Numbered from the stretch's first letter, positions 36,301 through 44,691 are shown. The stretch: DNA of 64,000 nucleotides from Undibacterium umbellatum (GCF_014284125.1 NZ_JACOFX010000011.1:122358-186357), one strand, 5' to 3'. Translations and numbers: made by a program. Notes: generated from the letters alone by a model not told the origin.

Positions 36301-38702
36301 CGGGCGCGCACTTCGTCGGGGCTGAAAGTACCGTCTTCATAATTGAAGCCATTGGCGGCACCGTCAGAGGCAAGCACATCAAACTTCACCAGATGGATAT
36401 GCTGGCCGATGATGTCGGTGGGTGTGCGCACCTGGAAATCATCCAGCTCATAATAACTGGGCACGAGATTGGTATGCCAGTATTCCACCACGTCATTGCT
36501 GTTCGCGCGGAAGAACAGGGGTTCTGGTGGCTTGTCACCACTCAGTATCGGTTTCACATCCTGCCACAAAGCCAGTATGCGTTGCTGCGGGAAGTGCCAG
36601 CCTTTTTTATTGAGCACAACATCAGTCTGCATGGCGGCACCCTTGTAGATGCGAACTGGCGGTGTGACGGTAGCACCTCTGGCTGGGTTGGCAAACGGCG
36701 CACCAGGCGCACGCTGCAAACCATTCATGGCAAACTGCGCGGGGCGGCCATCTGGCAACCAGGTAGCAACTGATTTTTGTTCATGCATGGCCATTGCCGC
36801 CTGTTCTGTGACGGTGCCCTGCTCCGGCAATTCTATGGCGTTGATACGGCCCATTTCCTTGGTAAAGTCAGTCTGCGTGTATTTGTCTACAGAAATTGTG
36901 CCACCGGTGATCAGATGGCGTGGCAAGCCACCATTTAGTGCTACGCCATTCTCGACGGCAAAATCATTGGGTGGATGCGGCGCACGGTGCCCGGCGATGC
37001 CCGGTACAAAGAAGGGATAACCAGGGTTACCCGCGCCAGTCACTTTGACCTGGCCTTTATCGATATGCACTGCCGCAGGCAATGGTGCCATTGCACGGGT
37101 TGGCAAGGGCACTAGGCCAGGGATGGGTGTGCCAGCCAGAATCTCGGCATCAGGCAGCGCCCGTGAACCAGCCCTGGGCTTGCCGTCGCTGCCAAGAGGC
37201 GTGCCCAGTTCCAGCACATCATGCACGCGGAACAAGGCCCACATGCCGCTGGCAAAATGCGGATAGAAATGGCAATGGAAGATAGAGTCACCCGGTGTCA
37301 GGTTGCGGTTGCCGCTGCCGTCATAGACCAGGTCCATGGTGTAAGATGTACCTGGGCCTATGGTCTGACTGTCGAGGTAACTGCTGGTATCACTGTCCGG
37401 TGAATATAGCCATTGGTGGGCATGGTGATGATGCACATGAAATACCCCCTGCCCCGCATGCAAGACACGGAAACGGGCGCGATCACCCTGGTAAGTGTGA
37501 TACACATTCGATGGATCATCCGGGTAGTACGCCACGGTCGCTTTGGGCGGGGTGCAAGGCTGGGGCGAGCATGTCAGATTGGCTGGATTATCGACCACCA
37601 TGGCAGGGTCACCACCCGCCCACGAGCTCAGGAAAAATTCTTCAAACTTGCATTCAGGGCAATCAGCAGTCGGCCCGACCTTGAGACGATTGGCGAGGAT
37701 TTCAGCAGAAATGCCTGCTGAACCATAATTAATGGAAAACGCATCATTGGCACCGCTGAGCACATTATGTGGATCCGCCAATTGGGGGAAGGCCTGCACC
37801 AGTGAGAAAGAGTCGTGGTACATCACCGTCACTTCACGGTATGGCGATTCCGGGTTGGGATAGGATGGATTGCGTGCGCCACTCACAGTGAAAGGGCCAT
37901 GGTTAGGTCCGGTGATGATGGCCGTCAGATCGCTATGGACAATGTTATTTCTTGCATCCAGCATTTTCAATACCGGCTTGCTGCTGCCAGGTAGCAGCGC
38001 ACCATAATTAATCACCGGGTAACCCGCAGTACCGTTCGCCGATGCCAGTTGCATTTCAGCCTGCGTGACCTGGCTGCGATACCATTCTGAGCCGCGTGGC
38101 TGCACATTGACAGAACCAAACAAACCATAAGTCAATTGCTCTTGCCCGGCCAGGCTATACAGTAAAAAGCTGCCCTCTTCTGCCGCATACAAACGATAGG
38201 TCATGGACCTGCCAGGGGCGATGATGCCGCTATCATTGCCCGAAGGTGAAAACGCGTTATTGCCAACAAAGCTGCCATCATCCCTGATGGATGACACCAG
38301 TTCCATGCCTGCGATATGGACTGAGGCATTTTTTGTCTGCGGATTAGGATTGACATTGGCCGGTTTGAGCCAGTTCTGGAAATTGACCATCAGGCAGTCA
38401 CCCACATTCGCCCGCAAGACCATGGGCCGCGGACGTTTGCCTGGCCGCAATTGCGCATTGCCCGGCCCTGGCGTGCTGCCGCTGACCGCAACCACATCAC
38501 CCCGCAGCGCATACACCATGCCGCCCGGTTGCGAAGTGCCGAGGCGATTAATCATCATGGCCTGATCTATCGCCACCACGTCTGCCGTAATGGTGCGCTC
38601 ACAACGCGCTGCAACTGAATTATCTGGCGCAGCTTGAGTCTGGGCTGCGAGCATGAATAGCATGGGGGCGAGGCTACCGCCTATCATAGAAAGGATTTTC
38701 AT
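33372..38702 (-). CDS. Giant multidomain multicopper oxidase (MnxG-like)
   Basis: 1776 residues with a Sec signal (MKILSMIGGSLAPMLFMLAAQTQAA). Many cupredoxin domains follow one another. Copper motifs seen: FHVHHHHAHQW near 425, HCHFYPH near 473 followed by an axial-Met candidate (SGMWAL), QHIHLVKFDV near 766, and HDHFGPSTHQMVGLY near 868. Later domains (GNKWLFEPF near 1120, GHQWQFEPY near 1568) keep the fold with fewer His. Typical three-domain laccases are about 500 residues. Size, multiple domains and an internal rather than terminal HCH motif resemble MnxG-type Mn(II) oxidases, but substrate is inference. First gene of the operon with propeller, SCO and cytochrome genes; promoter expected in the AT-rich leader upstream. 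Confidence 0.85.
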   Translation of the reverse strand: MKILSMIGGSLAPMLFMLAAQTQAAPDNSVAARCERTITADVVAIDQAMMINRLGTSQPGGMVYALRGDVVAVSGSTPGPGNAQLRPGKRPRPMVLRANVGDCLMVNFQNWLKPANVNPNPQTKNASVHIAGMELVSSIRDDGSFVGNNAFSPSGNDSGIIAPGRSMTYRLYAAEEGSFLLYSLAGQEQLTYGLFGSVNVQPRGSEWYRSQVTQAEMQLASANGTAGYPVINYGALLPGSSKPVLKMLDARNNIVHSDLTAIITGPNHGPFTVSGARNPSYPNPESPYREVTVMYHDSFSLVQAFPQLADPHNVLSGANDAFSINYGSAGISAEILANRLKVGPTADCPECKFEEFFLSSWAGGDPAMVVDNPANLTCSPQPCTPPKATVAYYPDDPSNVYHTYQGDRARFRVLHAGQGVFHVHHHHAHQWLYSPDSDTSSYLDSQTIGPGTSYTMDLVYDGSGNRNLTPGDSIFHCHFYPHFASGMWALFRVHDVLELGTPLGSDGKPRAGSRALPDAEILAGTPIPGLVPLPTRAMAPLPAAVHIDKGQVKVTGAGNPGYPFFVPGIAGHRAPHPPNDFAVENGVALNGGLPRHLITGGTISVDKYTQTDFTKEMGRINAIELPEQGTVTEQAAMAMHEQKSVATWLPDGRPAQFAMNGLQRAPGAPFANPARGATVTPPVRIYKGAAMQTDVVLNKKGWHFPQQRILALWQDVKPILSGDKPPEPLFFRANSNDVVEYWHTNLVPSYYELDDFQVRTPTDIIGQHIHLVKFDVLASDGAANGFNYEDGTFSPDEVRARITGINQAGGIAVNGKQVRLTPKAIASFGDGPTPGSKQWVGAQATVQRWWVDPVMDKQKADRTLLTVFTHDHFGPSTHQMVGLYAGLVVEPTDSRWTSIDGKTWLGGRSDGGPTSYAANILPRQGKAYREFALAVADSQFAYLPSSRTSFDCYPGQDPIYSGCKRSANGTYTGWADPLNGINCVGCSPVAISKPVNPPTPPKTKPSIIGGFGIGVSVLNYRNESLALRVASSNGAVNSGTDLAGSYRSILRNDAQLNVQPAGGANINPGCVKTAANNCFTFPRQPVSAQMAGTDPFTPILHVYENDPVQLRIIDGALVGNHTVTVNGNKWLFEPFDTNSGYRGSQTMGLSEHFETLFTIPQTGKAQSLDYLVNASNAYDGNVSGAWSLMRSHNNQVSWLSPLPGNSSIRPVATTMPNLPTDCTARGPCVRQFKVSATTIQQLLGSNNPLLYNSRGAKLTNGQFSKDTLNDPNAIVYVQDQDLNPNGTLKSGLNIEPLALRAAAGDVIKLQLTNRVNARAPVFTTSESAARPNLGFTEAYANINLLPSTQAGLHPQLLAMDVSHSDGMNVGLNPVQTVAACNPAPCTGTPPSITYTWYAGTLQNENGVTRATPVEFGALNLTPADPLMQAYHGLFGGMIIEPLGAKWQDDPGTHISSTVSPAVGKPFRDFAVFMQTDIAMQYQGKSLYGAGTPMMAVNYRSEPFFYRYGTKTNVNLAAIDTTAEVSNTLVNSDPQTPVFRANAGTPVRFRLFGPLGLADSMNVFELTGHQWQFEPYADNSTRIASNPASLSTGTQSGYGTTSHFDVVVDKAGGSFAVPGDYLYRSWPNGQYGTGGWGVFRVSPAPQITAGSVTATVQEVFADIVVIDNVVSVEGILEVTGSVTVRPGSVQWEQADSVTIMADGNVLGKVAVDQTGRWQFKGKATTPSMLEVRSAFGGLAQHRQAATILTASKNAIESVEKQIESAELPLKIIERRKR

Positions 38703-39071
38703 CTCTGTTCCATTTCAAGAAAGTGAGGGCAATAAAGCTTGACGCAGCCATGCAGACTTGCCGACTGTTTATATTTTTGAATGTATTTTTTATATTACCA
38801 AGTTCACTATACTCCAACTTCTTGAATTTTTTGCAATCAGAGGAAATATTTTAGTGAGGGTGGGAAGGGCGTTGTGTTTTTAATACAGCTCGTGTGAGCA
38901 TGGGGTGGTGGACATCTAGATTGGGCTGATGAAGCCTAGCCTGGCCCGGCCCGGCCCAACACTCGGCGTTTACATAACCAGGATGCCTGCTTAGGCCCAG
39001 TGTTGGGCTGATACCCCGTAGCCCCACCTACGATACTAGCGAGGCCCGGCCCAGCCTACAGTGCTTCAAAC
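38703..39071. other. Upstream region of the multicopper oxidase operon
   Basis: About 370 bp with no gene. The part nearest the operon (38740-38830) is AT-rich (TATATTTTTGAATGTATTTT) and is where a minus-strand promoter is expected. The far part is filled by the repeat at 38929-39031 and a GC-rich tail of GGCCCGGCCC units reaching 39060, next to the end of the DUF1275 gene. Confidence 0.5.
38929..39031. repeat. Dispersed palindromic intergenic repeat family A, copy 3
   Basis: Contains GGCCCAACACTCGGCG and GGCCCAGTGTTGGGCTGATA, then CCCCGTAGCCCCACCTAC, matching the inner pairs and right arm of copy 1. The left arm is degenerate and a GGCCCGGCCC expansion is present. It separates the DUF1275 end from the oxidase operon. 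Confidence 0.75.
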
Positions 39072-39728
39072 TCACTCAGCAAACCCAAATACAAAACACA
39101 ACATCACCACAGGCAAAGCCAGTGAGAAAAACCCTGCAACCATATACGCAAACGCCCCGCCCACTGCGCCCACGCCAAAGGCCAGCACCGGCCACAAGAA
39201 TTTCCACAAACGGGCTTTGGTGCCTGCGGCAGCGCTGCCTCTGATGATATCAACCAGATCAATCACGATCTGGGTGACGTTGCCCGTCATCACGGTGGTG
39301 GGTGCCAGCTCGGTCCAGACCAGGCGGCTGGCCGCATTTTGTATGCCCATGGCGGCAGCACCGGCGATGCCGGCCAGCACAGGCAAGACTGCATCGGTGC
39401 TTTGCACCGGGCTGGACAAATAGCCCAGCAACATAAAGACCAGCAAGAACAGCAACTGCATGCCGGTCAGCGCACGCGCTGCGGATTTTCCGCTGGCTTC
39501 GAGCCTGACGGCGACGATGCGCGCCAGTGCCACCGCGAGGATAAAGGCAGGGAAAGCCAGAAACTTGATCAGCACACCATGGCTGGGGTGGGCCAGCTCG
39601 CTACCGATGAGCACAAAGTTGCCCGTCACATGGGCAGTGAACAAACCAAATAGGGCGACAAAGCCCACGGTATCGACATAGCCTGCGGTAAAACCCAGGG
39701 CCATGCCCAGCGTGTTTTTGTTGATCAT
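39072..39728 (-). CDS. DUF1275 (YoaK) family membrane protein
   Basis: 218 residues from ATG 39728, whose ATGA overlaps the stop of the preceding DoxX gene; the longer open frame belongs to a shadow of that gene. Six hydrophobic segments, with YVDTVGFVALFGLFTAHVTGNFVLIG at the front and GIQNAASRLVWTELAPTTVMTGNVTQ in the middle, which are DUF1275 hallmarks. Function unestablished; it is a common companion of stress and detoxification genes. Last gene of the long minus-strand run from the small histidine kinase. Confidence 0.9.
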   Translation of the reverse strand: MINKNTLGMALGFTAGYVDTVGFVALFGLFTAHVTGNFVLIGSELAHPSHGVLIKFLAFPAFILAVALARIVAVRLEASGKSAARALTGMQLLFLLVFMLLGYLSSPVQSTDAVLPVLAGIAGAAAMGIQNAASRLVWTELAPTTVMTGNVTQIVIDLVDIIRGSAAAGTKARLWKFLWPVLAFGVGAVGGAFAYMVAGFFSLALPVVMLCFVFGFAE

Positions 39729-40132
39729 GCGGTTTTGCCCTTGCTGATTGCATACGCGCCCGGTCCGGCCAGGGCGACGGTGCTGAAAATGATGAGCAAG
39801 AGCCAGCCAAACTGGCCTTCGGCGATGCTCCAGTCCGGGTGTACTGCCAGCATGGATACCAGCAGCAAGAAGATGATGGGCAGGCAGGCCAGCCTCGTCA
39901 AGACGCCTGCCGCAATCAGCAGCGGGCAGGCGATTTCTGCCAGCAGAGCCAGCCATAGAGTGGGGCCACGGCCCAGATCAAGCGGATCATCAATCTGTGC
40001 CAGCTCGGTGCTGTAGTGCAGGACTTTGGGAAGGCCATGCACATACAAGAGCATAAAGGCTCCTGCCAGCCGCAGGAAAAGCAAACCCAGCTCTGGCCTG
40101 GCTGGCAAGGATAAACGTTGAGAAAAGTTCAT
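39725..40132 (-). CDS. DoxX family membrane protein
   Basis: 135 residues, four hydrophobic segments: PELGLLFLRLAGAFMLLYVHGLPK at the start is typical of DoxX, followed by LWLALLAEIACPLLIAAGVLTRLACLPIIF and FGWLLLIIFSTVALAGPGAY. DoxX-type proteins include quinol-linked membrane subunits and redox-stress partners (e.g. with SodA and thioredoxin-like proteins). Overlaps the next gene by four bases and follows the second XapX gene by ten, so it is operonic. Confidence 0.88.
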   Translation of the reverse strand: MNFSQRLSLPARPELGLLFLRLAGAFMLLYVHGLPKVLHYSTELAQIDDPLDLGRGPTLWLALLAEIACPLLIAAGVLTRLACLPIIFLLLVSMLAVHPDWSIAEGQFGWLLLIIFSTVALAGPGAYAISKGKTA

Positions 40133-40142
40133 GGTCAGTCTT

Positions 40143-40295
40143 TCAAGCTAACTGACCAGCGACGAGATAACCCACGGTCATGGCGACAACCAGCAAGGCA
40201 CCAACTGGCGTTGGTGGTGCTGGCGAGGGTATATCCAGCCAGCGGCACAAGCCGCCGATAGCCAGGCCCAGAAATGCCCCTATAGCGATATCCAT
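40143..40295 (-). CDS. XapX domain protein (first of a pair)
   Basis: 50 residues from ATG 40295; the open frame further upstream is not used, because the XapX-like sequence begins here (MDIAIGAFLGLAIGGLCRWLDIPSPAPPTPVGALLVVAMTVGYLV). A glycine-rich double-hairpin membrane peptide with the Pro-rich APPTP turn characteristic of XapX/DUF1427. Its start lies one base after the preceding gene's TGA. Function of XapX is unknown. Confidence 0.85.
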   Translation of the reverse strand: MDIAIGAFLGLAIGGLCRWLDIPSPAPPTPVGALLVVAMTVGYLVAGQLA

Positions 40296-40296
40296 C

Positions 40297-40524
40297 TCAG
40301 TTTCCCTTCTTCTCGTCGAGTGCATGGCCGCCACACAAGGTCTTGTGTTTGGCCTCGCACGCTTGTGTGTAGCGATCCACCAGCCAGTAACCCAGGCTCA
40401 TGGCGAACACCAAAAAAGCCCCGCTCAATACCGGTGGCGACGGCACGGGGATGTGCAGCATGTTGCAGCCTGCTCCCGTCACAAAGGAGATGAGCAAGCC
40501 CAGTAAAATTTTTGAATAACGCAT
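40297..40524 (-). CDS. XapX domain protein (second of a pair)
   Basis: 75 residues: SKILLGLLISFVTGAGCNMLHIPVPSPPVLSGAFLVFAMSLGYWLVD is the XapX double-hairpin, with a hydrophilic Cys/His-containing tail (TQACEAKHKTLCGGHALDEKKGN). The tail (Cys-x6-Cys plus His) could bind a metal but this is only a guess. Twelve bases downstream of the amidohydrolase stop, so part of the same transcript. Confidence 0.85.
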   Translation of the reverse strand: MRYSKILLGLLISFVTGAGCNMLHIPVPSPPVLSGAFLVFAMSLGYWLVDRYTQACEAKHKTLCGGHALDEKKGN

Positions 40525-40536
40525 ATGAGTACTCTC

Positions 40537-42387
40537 TTAAAATGCGAAGCAACTGCAACCCAGCGCACCCCAGAACCCTGAGAAATCAGAGACTGGCACA
40601 TTCGCACCACGCGCCATATCATGCCTGTGTACATGCACGCCGCAAGCGCCACGGCACTGGTGCGGCAAGGCTGTTTGTTGGGTTGCTGGCACTGCGCGAT
40701 AATGCCCGCTGACCTTTTTGACGGGCGACCAGTCTGGCAACACTGGTATGGCTGGTGGCGACAGCGGGCCAAATTCTGCCGCACCATAGACGATCTTGCC
40801 ATCGACGATGGTGAGCACTGATTCCAGGTGTTTAATGCTCTCTTCAGGTACGCTGAAATAATCAGCGGAGAGCACAGCCAGATCGGCGAACTGGCCTTCC
40901 TTGATCTGGCCTTTTTTGCCTTGTTCATTGGAGAACCAGCTACTGCCCAGCGTCCATAATTCAAGCGCGGCATCGCGTGACAATTGGGCATTGACACTGG
41001 CCAAACGCAAGCCACCAACAGTGCGGCCAGAGACCAGCCAGTAGAGCGCTGTCCAGGGGTTGTAACTGGCGACGCGGGTGGCATCGGTGCCTGCCCCGAC
41101 AGGCACGCCCATCTCCAGCATTTTGGCGACAGGTGGTGTCGCGCGGGCGGCATCGGCACCATAACGTTCTACAAAATACTCGCCCTGAAAAGCCATCCTG
41201 TGCTGGATGGCGATGCCGCCACCAAGCTTGCGCACGCGCTCTATGCTGCGTTCTGAAATCGTCTCGGCATGGTCAAACATCCAGTGCAGGCCATCGAAAG
41301 GGATTTCGCGGTTTACTTTTTCAAACACATCCAGCATGCGGCTGATGGATTCGTCATAGGTGGCATGCAGGCGGAAAGGCCAGCGCTGGCTGACGAGATG
41401 GCGCACGACTTTTTCGAGTTCATCTTCCATGCCTGCGGCCAGTTCCGGGCGTGGCTCCAGGAAATCTTCAAAGTCGGCTGCTGAAAATACCAGCATTTCA
41501 CCCGCACCATTGTGGCGGTAAAAATCATTGCCATCGCCAGGCTTGACCATGCCGCTCCAGCGTTCAAAGTCTTGCAGCTCTTGCCCCTTGTTCTGGGTGA
41601 AGAGGTTATAGGCGATGCGTATGGTCAACTGCTGCTCTTTGGCGAGCTGATCAATAATCGCATAGTCTTCAGGATAATTCTGGAAACCACCACCGGCATC
41701 AATGGCGCTGGTCAGGCCCAGGCGGTTCAATTCACGCATGAACTGGCGGGTGGAATTGACTTGCAGATCCAGCGGCAGCCTGGGGCCTTTGGCCAGGGTG
41801 GCGTACAGTATCATCGCATTTGGTTTGGCGATGAGCATGCCGGTGGGGTTGCCTGCAGCATCGCGCTGGATTTCGCCACCGGGCGGATTGGGGGTGTCTT
41901 TGGTGTAACCCACTGCCCGCAAGGCCGCGCGATTCAGCAGCGCCCTGTCGTACAGGTGCAGGACAAACACTGGCGTATCTGGTGCAGCGGCATTGATTTC
42001 ATCCAGCGTGGGCATGCGTTTTTCAGCGAACTGGAACTCTGTCCAGCCACCCACTACCCTCACCCACTGCGGCTGCGGTGTGCGCAGCGCCTGCTCTTTC
42101 AACATGCGCAAGGCATCGGCCAGGGAGGGCACGCCTTCCCAGCGTAATTCGAGATTGTAGTTAAGGCCACCGCGTATCAGGTGGATATGTGAATCATTCA
42201 GACCGGGGATGACGCAGCGTTTTTGCAGGTCGATGACTTTGGTGCTGTCGTTCTTGAAGCGCATCACGCTTTCTGTATCGCCAACGGCCAGGAACTTGCC
42301 ATCCTTGATGGCCACCGCCGAGGCGAGTGGCTGGCTGCGGTCTACCGTGTGAAACTGGCCGTTATGGAGTATCAGATCTGCGTGCAT
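40537..42387 (-). CDS. YtcJ-like metal-dependent amidohydrolase
   Basis: 616 residues from ATG 42387, preceded by AAGAGG; an in-frame ATG eight codons earlier lacks a site. Amidohydrolase superfamily of the PF07969 type: ADLILHNGQFHTVDRSQPLASAVAI at the front, the metal motif region NDSHIHLIRGGL (HxH), central FRLHATYDESI and LHWMFDHAETI, and VGAGTDATRVASYNPW carrying the catalytic-type Asp. The enzyme hydrolyses an unknown amide or ring compound. The final ~50 residues are Cys/His-rich (HQCRGACGVHVHRHDMA, GALGCSCFAF), an extension beyond the usual domain. A perfect 15-bp stem separates it from the upstream hydrolase gene. Confidence 0.9.
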   Translation of the reverse strand: MHADLILHNGQFHTVDRSQPLASAVAIKDGKFLAVGDTESVMRFKNDSTKVIDLQKRCVIPGLNDSHIHLIRGGLNYNLELRWEGVPSLADALRMLKEQALRTPQPQWVRVVGGWTEFQFAEKRMPTLDEINAAAPDTPVFVLHLYDRALLNRAALRAVGYTKDTPNPPGGEIQRDAAGNPTGMLIAKPNAMILYATLAKGPRLPLDLQVNSTRQFMRELNRLGLTSAIDAGGGFQNYPEDYAIIDQLAKEQQLTIRIAYNLFTQNKGQELQDFERWSGMVKPGDGNDFYRHNGAGEMLVFSAADFEDFLEPRPELAAGMEDELEKVVRHLVSQRWPFRLHATYDESISRMLDVFEKVNREIPFDGLHWMFDHAETISERSIERVRKLGGGIAIQHRMAFQGEYFVERYGADAARATPPVAKMLEMGVPVGAGTDATRVASYNPWTALYWLVSGRTVGGLRLASVNAQLSRDAALELWTLGSSWFSNEQGKKGQIKEGQFADLAVLSADYFSVPEESIKHLESVLTIVDGKIVYGAAEFGPLSPPAIPVLPDWSPVKKVSGHYRAVPATQQTALPHQCRGACGVHVHRHDMARGANVPVSDFSGFWGALGCSCFAF

Positions 42388-42416
42388 GGTGCTTACCTCT
42401 TGGAAATTCAATGATT

Positions 42417-42454
42417 GACCCGGCCATGCAAACTCTCTATTGCATGGCCGGGTC
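42417..42454. promoter_or_regulatory. Perfect 15-bp stem hairpin between two operon genes
   Basis: GACCCGGCCATGCAA at 42417-42431 pairs exactly with TTGCATGGCCGGGTC at 42440-42454 across an 8-base loop. It lies between the isochorismatase-type and amidohydrolase genes, both read on the minus strand. No long U-tract follows on that strand. It may be a weak terminator, an RNase-blocking element that sets relative expression, or a repeat unit. Confidence 0.6.
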
Positions 42455-42486
42455 GGGTATTGCTAGGGTGTGTTAACTACCAGCGA

Positions 42487-43140
42487 TTAATGGCCTTCGC
42501 CGCCATTGAACATGCTCTTCGCATAGATCAAGCCGAGGCCATAGCCGCCGCCGTGGGTGATGGCAGTAGCTACGGTTTGGTTGTAAGTCTCGCCGCGTGC
42601 CCAGTCACGTTGCAATTCAAGCAGGTATTGCAAGGATGTCATAGGACGTGCGCCCATTTGTATCATGCGCTCCATGGCGCGCTGATGGGCTTCGTCAGAG
42701 ACATCACCACAAGCGTCGGCGATGACATACACTTCAAAACCTTGCTCCAGTGCAGAGATGGCCGGGCCAACGATGCAGACCGATGTCCACAAGCCAGCCA
42801 GCACGATTCTGTCCTTGCCCTTGGCGTTGACGAGTTCGGCAATGCGGCCATCTTCCCAGGTGTTCATGGTGGTACGGTCAACGATATTTTCATCCGGGAA
42901 TACCGCTTTGATTTCTTCAAAGATGGGGCCGGAAAAAGACTTCTCTGCCACAGTAGTCAGGATAGTGGCAACCGAGAATTCCTTGGCGGCCTTGGCCACC
43001 AGGGCGGCATTATTGCGCAGTGTCACCGGGTCGATAGACTTGGTGGCAAAGGCCATTTGCGGCTGGTGATCAATCATGATCAGGGTGTGGTTAGTCGGGT
43101 TCAACAGGGCTTTACCTGGTTCTGCTTTTGCGATAGGCAT
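42487..43140 (-). CDS. Isochorismatase-family hydrolase (YcaC-like)
   Basis: 217 residues, AAGGA just before the start. Cysteine hydrolase fold: HTLIMIDHQPQM with catalytic-type Asp24, and AGLWTSVCIVGPAISALEQGFEVYVIADACGD with nucleophile Cys122. The MNTWEDGRIAELV segment resembles the YcaC INAWDN region, so YcaC-like octameric hydrolases are the nearest group. YcaC's substrate is unknown. Lies between catalase and the amidohydrolase on the same strand; its location suggests a hydrolytic step of a stress or xenobiotic pathway. Confidence 0.9.
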   Translation of the reverse strand: MPIAKAEPGKALLNPTNHTLIMIDHQPQMAFATKSIDPVTLRNNAALVAKAAKEFSVATILTTVAEKSFSGPIFEEIKAVFPDENIVDRTTMNTWEDGRIAELVNAKGKDRIVLAGLWTSVCIVGPAISALEQGFEVYVIADACGDVSDEAHQRAMERMIQMGARPMTSLQYLLELQRDWARGETYNQTVATAITHGGGYGLGLIYAKSMFNGGEGH

Positions 43141-43254
43141 GATGTTTTCCTTCGTTTAAATGAGGGTGGATAAATGGGTAAAAAAATAGTGGAAATTAAT
43201 TGGTGCCAGATTGCGTGGGTTACCCAGATTCATGTGTTTTCTGCTTATGCCTGC

Positions 43255-44691
43255 CTAACTCGACAGCGCCGCCAAGGCCGCGGCTACGCCCGCACCATAG
43301 GCCGGATCGGCCTTGCTGCAATTGCTGATATGGCGTTGCTGAATCTCGGTTGCCACGCCAAAAAGTGAGCGGGCCGTATTCTCAAGGAGGAGTTGCTTTT
43401 TGTCAACATTGAGCAAGCGAAATAATGCGCCAGGCTGGCTGTAGTAGTCTTCATCCACATGATGATCCCAGTGACCTGCAGCACCTTCCAGCGCCAGCAA
43501 TGGCTCGGCAAAAGCTGGTTGTTGCTGCCACGCGCCTTTGGAATTTGGCTCATAGCCGATCAGGCCACCATGATTGCCATCGACCCGGCCAGCACCATCG
43601 CGGTGGTAGCTGTGGAAGGGGCATTTAGGTGCATTCACCGGTATCTGGTGATGGTTGACACCCAGGCGGTAGCGCTGTGCATCGCCATAGGCAAACAGGC
43701 GCGACTGCAGCATACGGTCAGGCGAAAAGCCGATGCCCGGCACCACATTGGCAGGTGAGAATGCAGCTTGCTCCACATCAGCAAAATAGTTGTCAGGGTT
43801 GCGGTTCAACTCCAGCACACCTACATCGATGAGCGGATAATCCTTGTGTGGCCACACCTTGCTCAAATCAAAGGGGTTGATGTGATAAGAGTCTGCATCT
43901 TTTTCTGGCATGACTTGTATCTTCAATTTCCAGCGCGGGAAATCGCCATGTTCTATGCTATGGAAGAGATCACGCTGGGCACTTTCACGGTCTTGCCCGA
44001 CCAACTTTTCTGCCTCAGCGTCGGTGAGATTGACGATACCTTGCTGGCAGACAAAGTGGAACTTGACCCAGTGTCTTTCATTGGCGGCATTCAACATGCT
44101 GAAGGTGTGACTGCCAAAACCATGCATGTGACGGTAGCTGGCCGGTATGCCACGGTCACTCATGACGATGGTGATCTGGTGCAGGGCTTCTGGCATCAGG
44201 GTCCAGTAATCCCAGTTATTGTCGGCGCTGCGCAAGTTGGTGCGCGGGTCGCGTTTTACCGCATGGTTCAGGTCTGGGAACTTGAGCGGGTCACGCATGA
44301 AAAATACCGGGGTGTTATTGCCCACCACATCCCAGTTGCCTTCTTCAGTATAAAACTTGACAGCAAAACCGCGAATATCGCGTTCTGCATCGGCAGCGCC
44401 GCGCTCACCGGCAACGGTAGAAAAACGCATGAAAATGTCTGTCTTCTTGCCCACTTCAGCAAACAGCCTGGCCTTGCTGAAAGCAGAAATATCGTGCGTC
44501 ACGGTAAAAGTGCCAAATGCACCTGAACCTTTGGCGTGCATGCGGCGTTCTGGTATCACTTCACGGTTGAAGTGCGCCATTTTTTCAAGGTGCCAGATAT
44601 CTTGCAGCAGCAGCGGGCCGCGCGGGCCTGCACTCTGGGTGTTCTGGTTGTCAACTACCGGCGCACCGGCAGCAGTGGTGAGTTTATTCAT
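43255..44691 (-). CDS. Monofunctional haem catalase (small subunit type)
   Basis: 478 residues, the length of small-subunit catalases. Breaks hydrogen peroxide into water and oxygen. Distal His is in [14 protein letters not shown] (His52), Asn in [10 protein letters not shown] (Asn125 or 126), and the proximal Tyr in [14 protein letters not shown]. Other family landmarks: [33 protein letters not shown] and [29 protein letters not shown]. No signal peptide. An AGGA lies 10 bases before the ATG. Sits 27 bp after the downstream-facing DoxX gene's stop and is part of the chloroperoxidase-to-DUF1275 run. Confidence 0.96.
   Translation of the reverse strand: MNKLTTAAGAPVVDNQNTQSAGPRGPLLLQDIWHLEKMAHFNREVIPERRMHAKGSGAFGTFTVTHDISAFSKARLFAEVGKKTDIFMRFSTVAGERGAADAERDIRGFAVKFYTEEGNWDVVGNNTPVFFMRDPLKFPDLNHAVKRDPRTNLRSADNNWDYWTLMPEALHQITIVMSDRGIPASYRHMHGFGSHTFSMLNAANERHWVKFHFVCQQGIVNLTDAEAEKLVGQDRESAQRDLFHSIEHGDFPRWKLKIQVMPEKDADSYHINPFDLSKVWPHKDYPLIDVGVLELNRNPDNYFADVEQAAFSPANVVPGIGFSPDRMLQSRLFAYGDAQRYRLGVNHHQIPVNAPKCPFHSYHRDGAGRVDGNHGGLIGYEPNSKGAWQQQPAFAEPLLALEGAAGHWDHHVDEDYYSQPGALFRLLNVDKKQLLLENTARSLFGVATEIQQRHISNCSKADPAYGAGVAAALAALSS

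Noticed and set aside
39729..39956. Upstream extension of the DUF1275 gene
   Set aside because: It is an out-of-frame shadow of the DoxX gene; the ATGA overlap at 39725-39728 gives the natural start.
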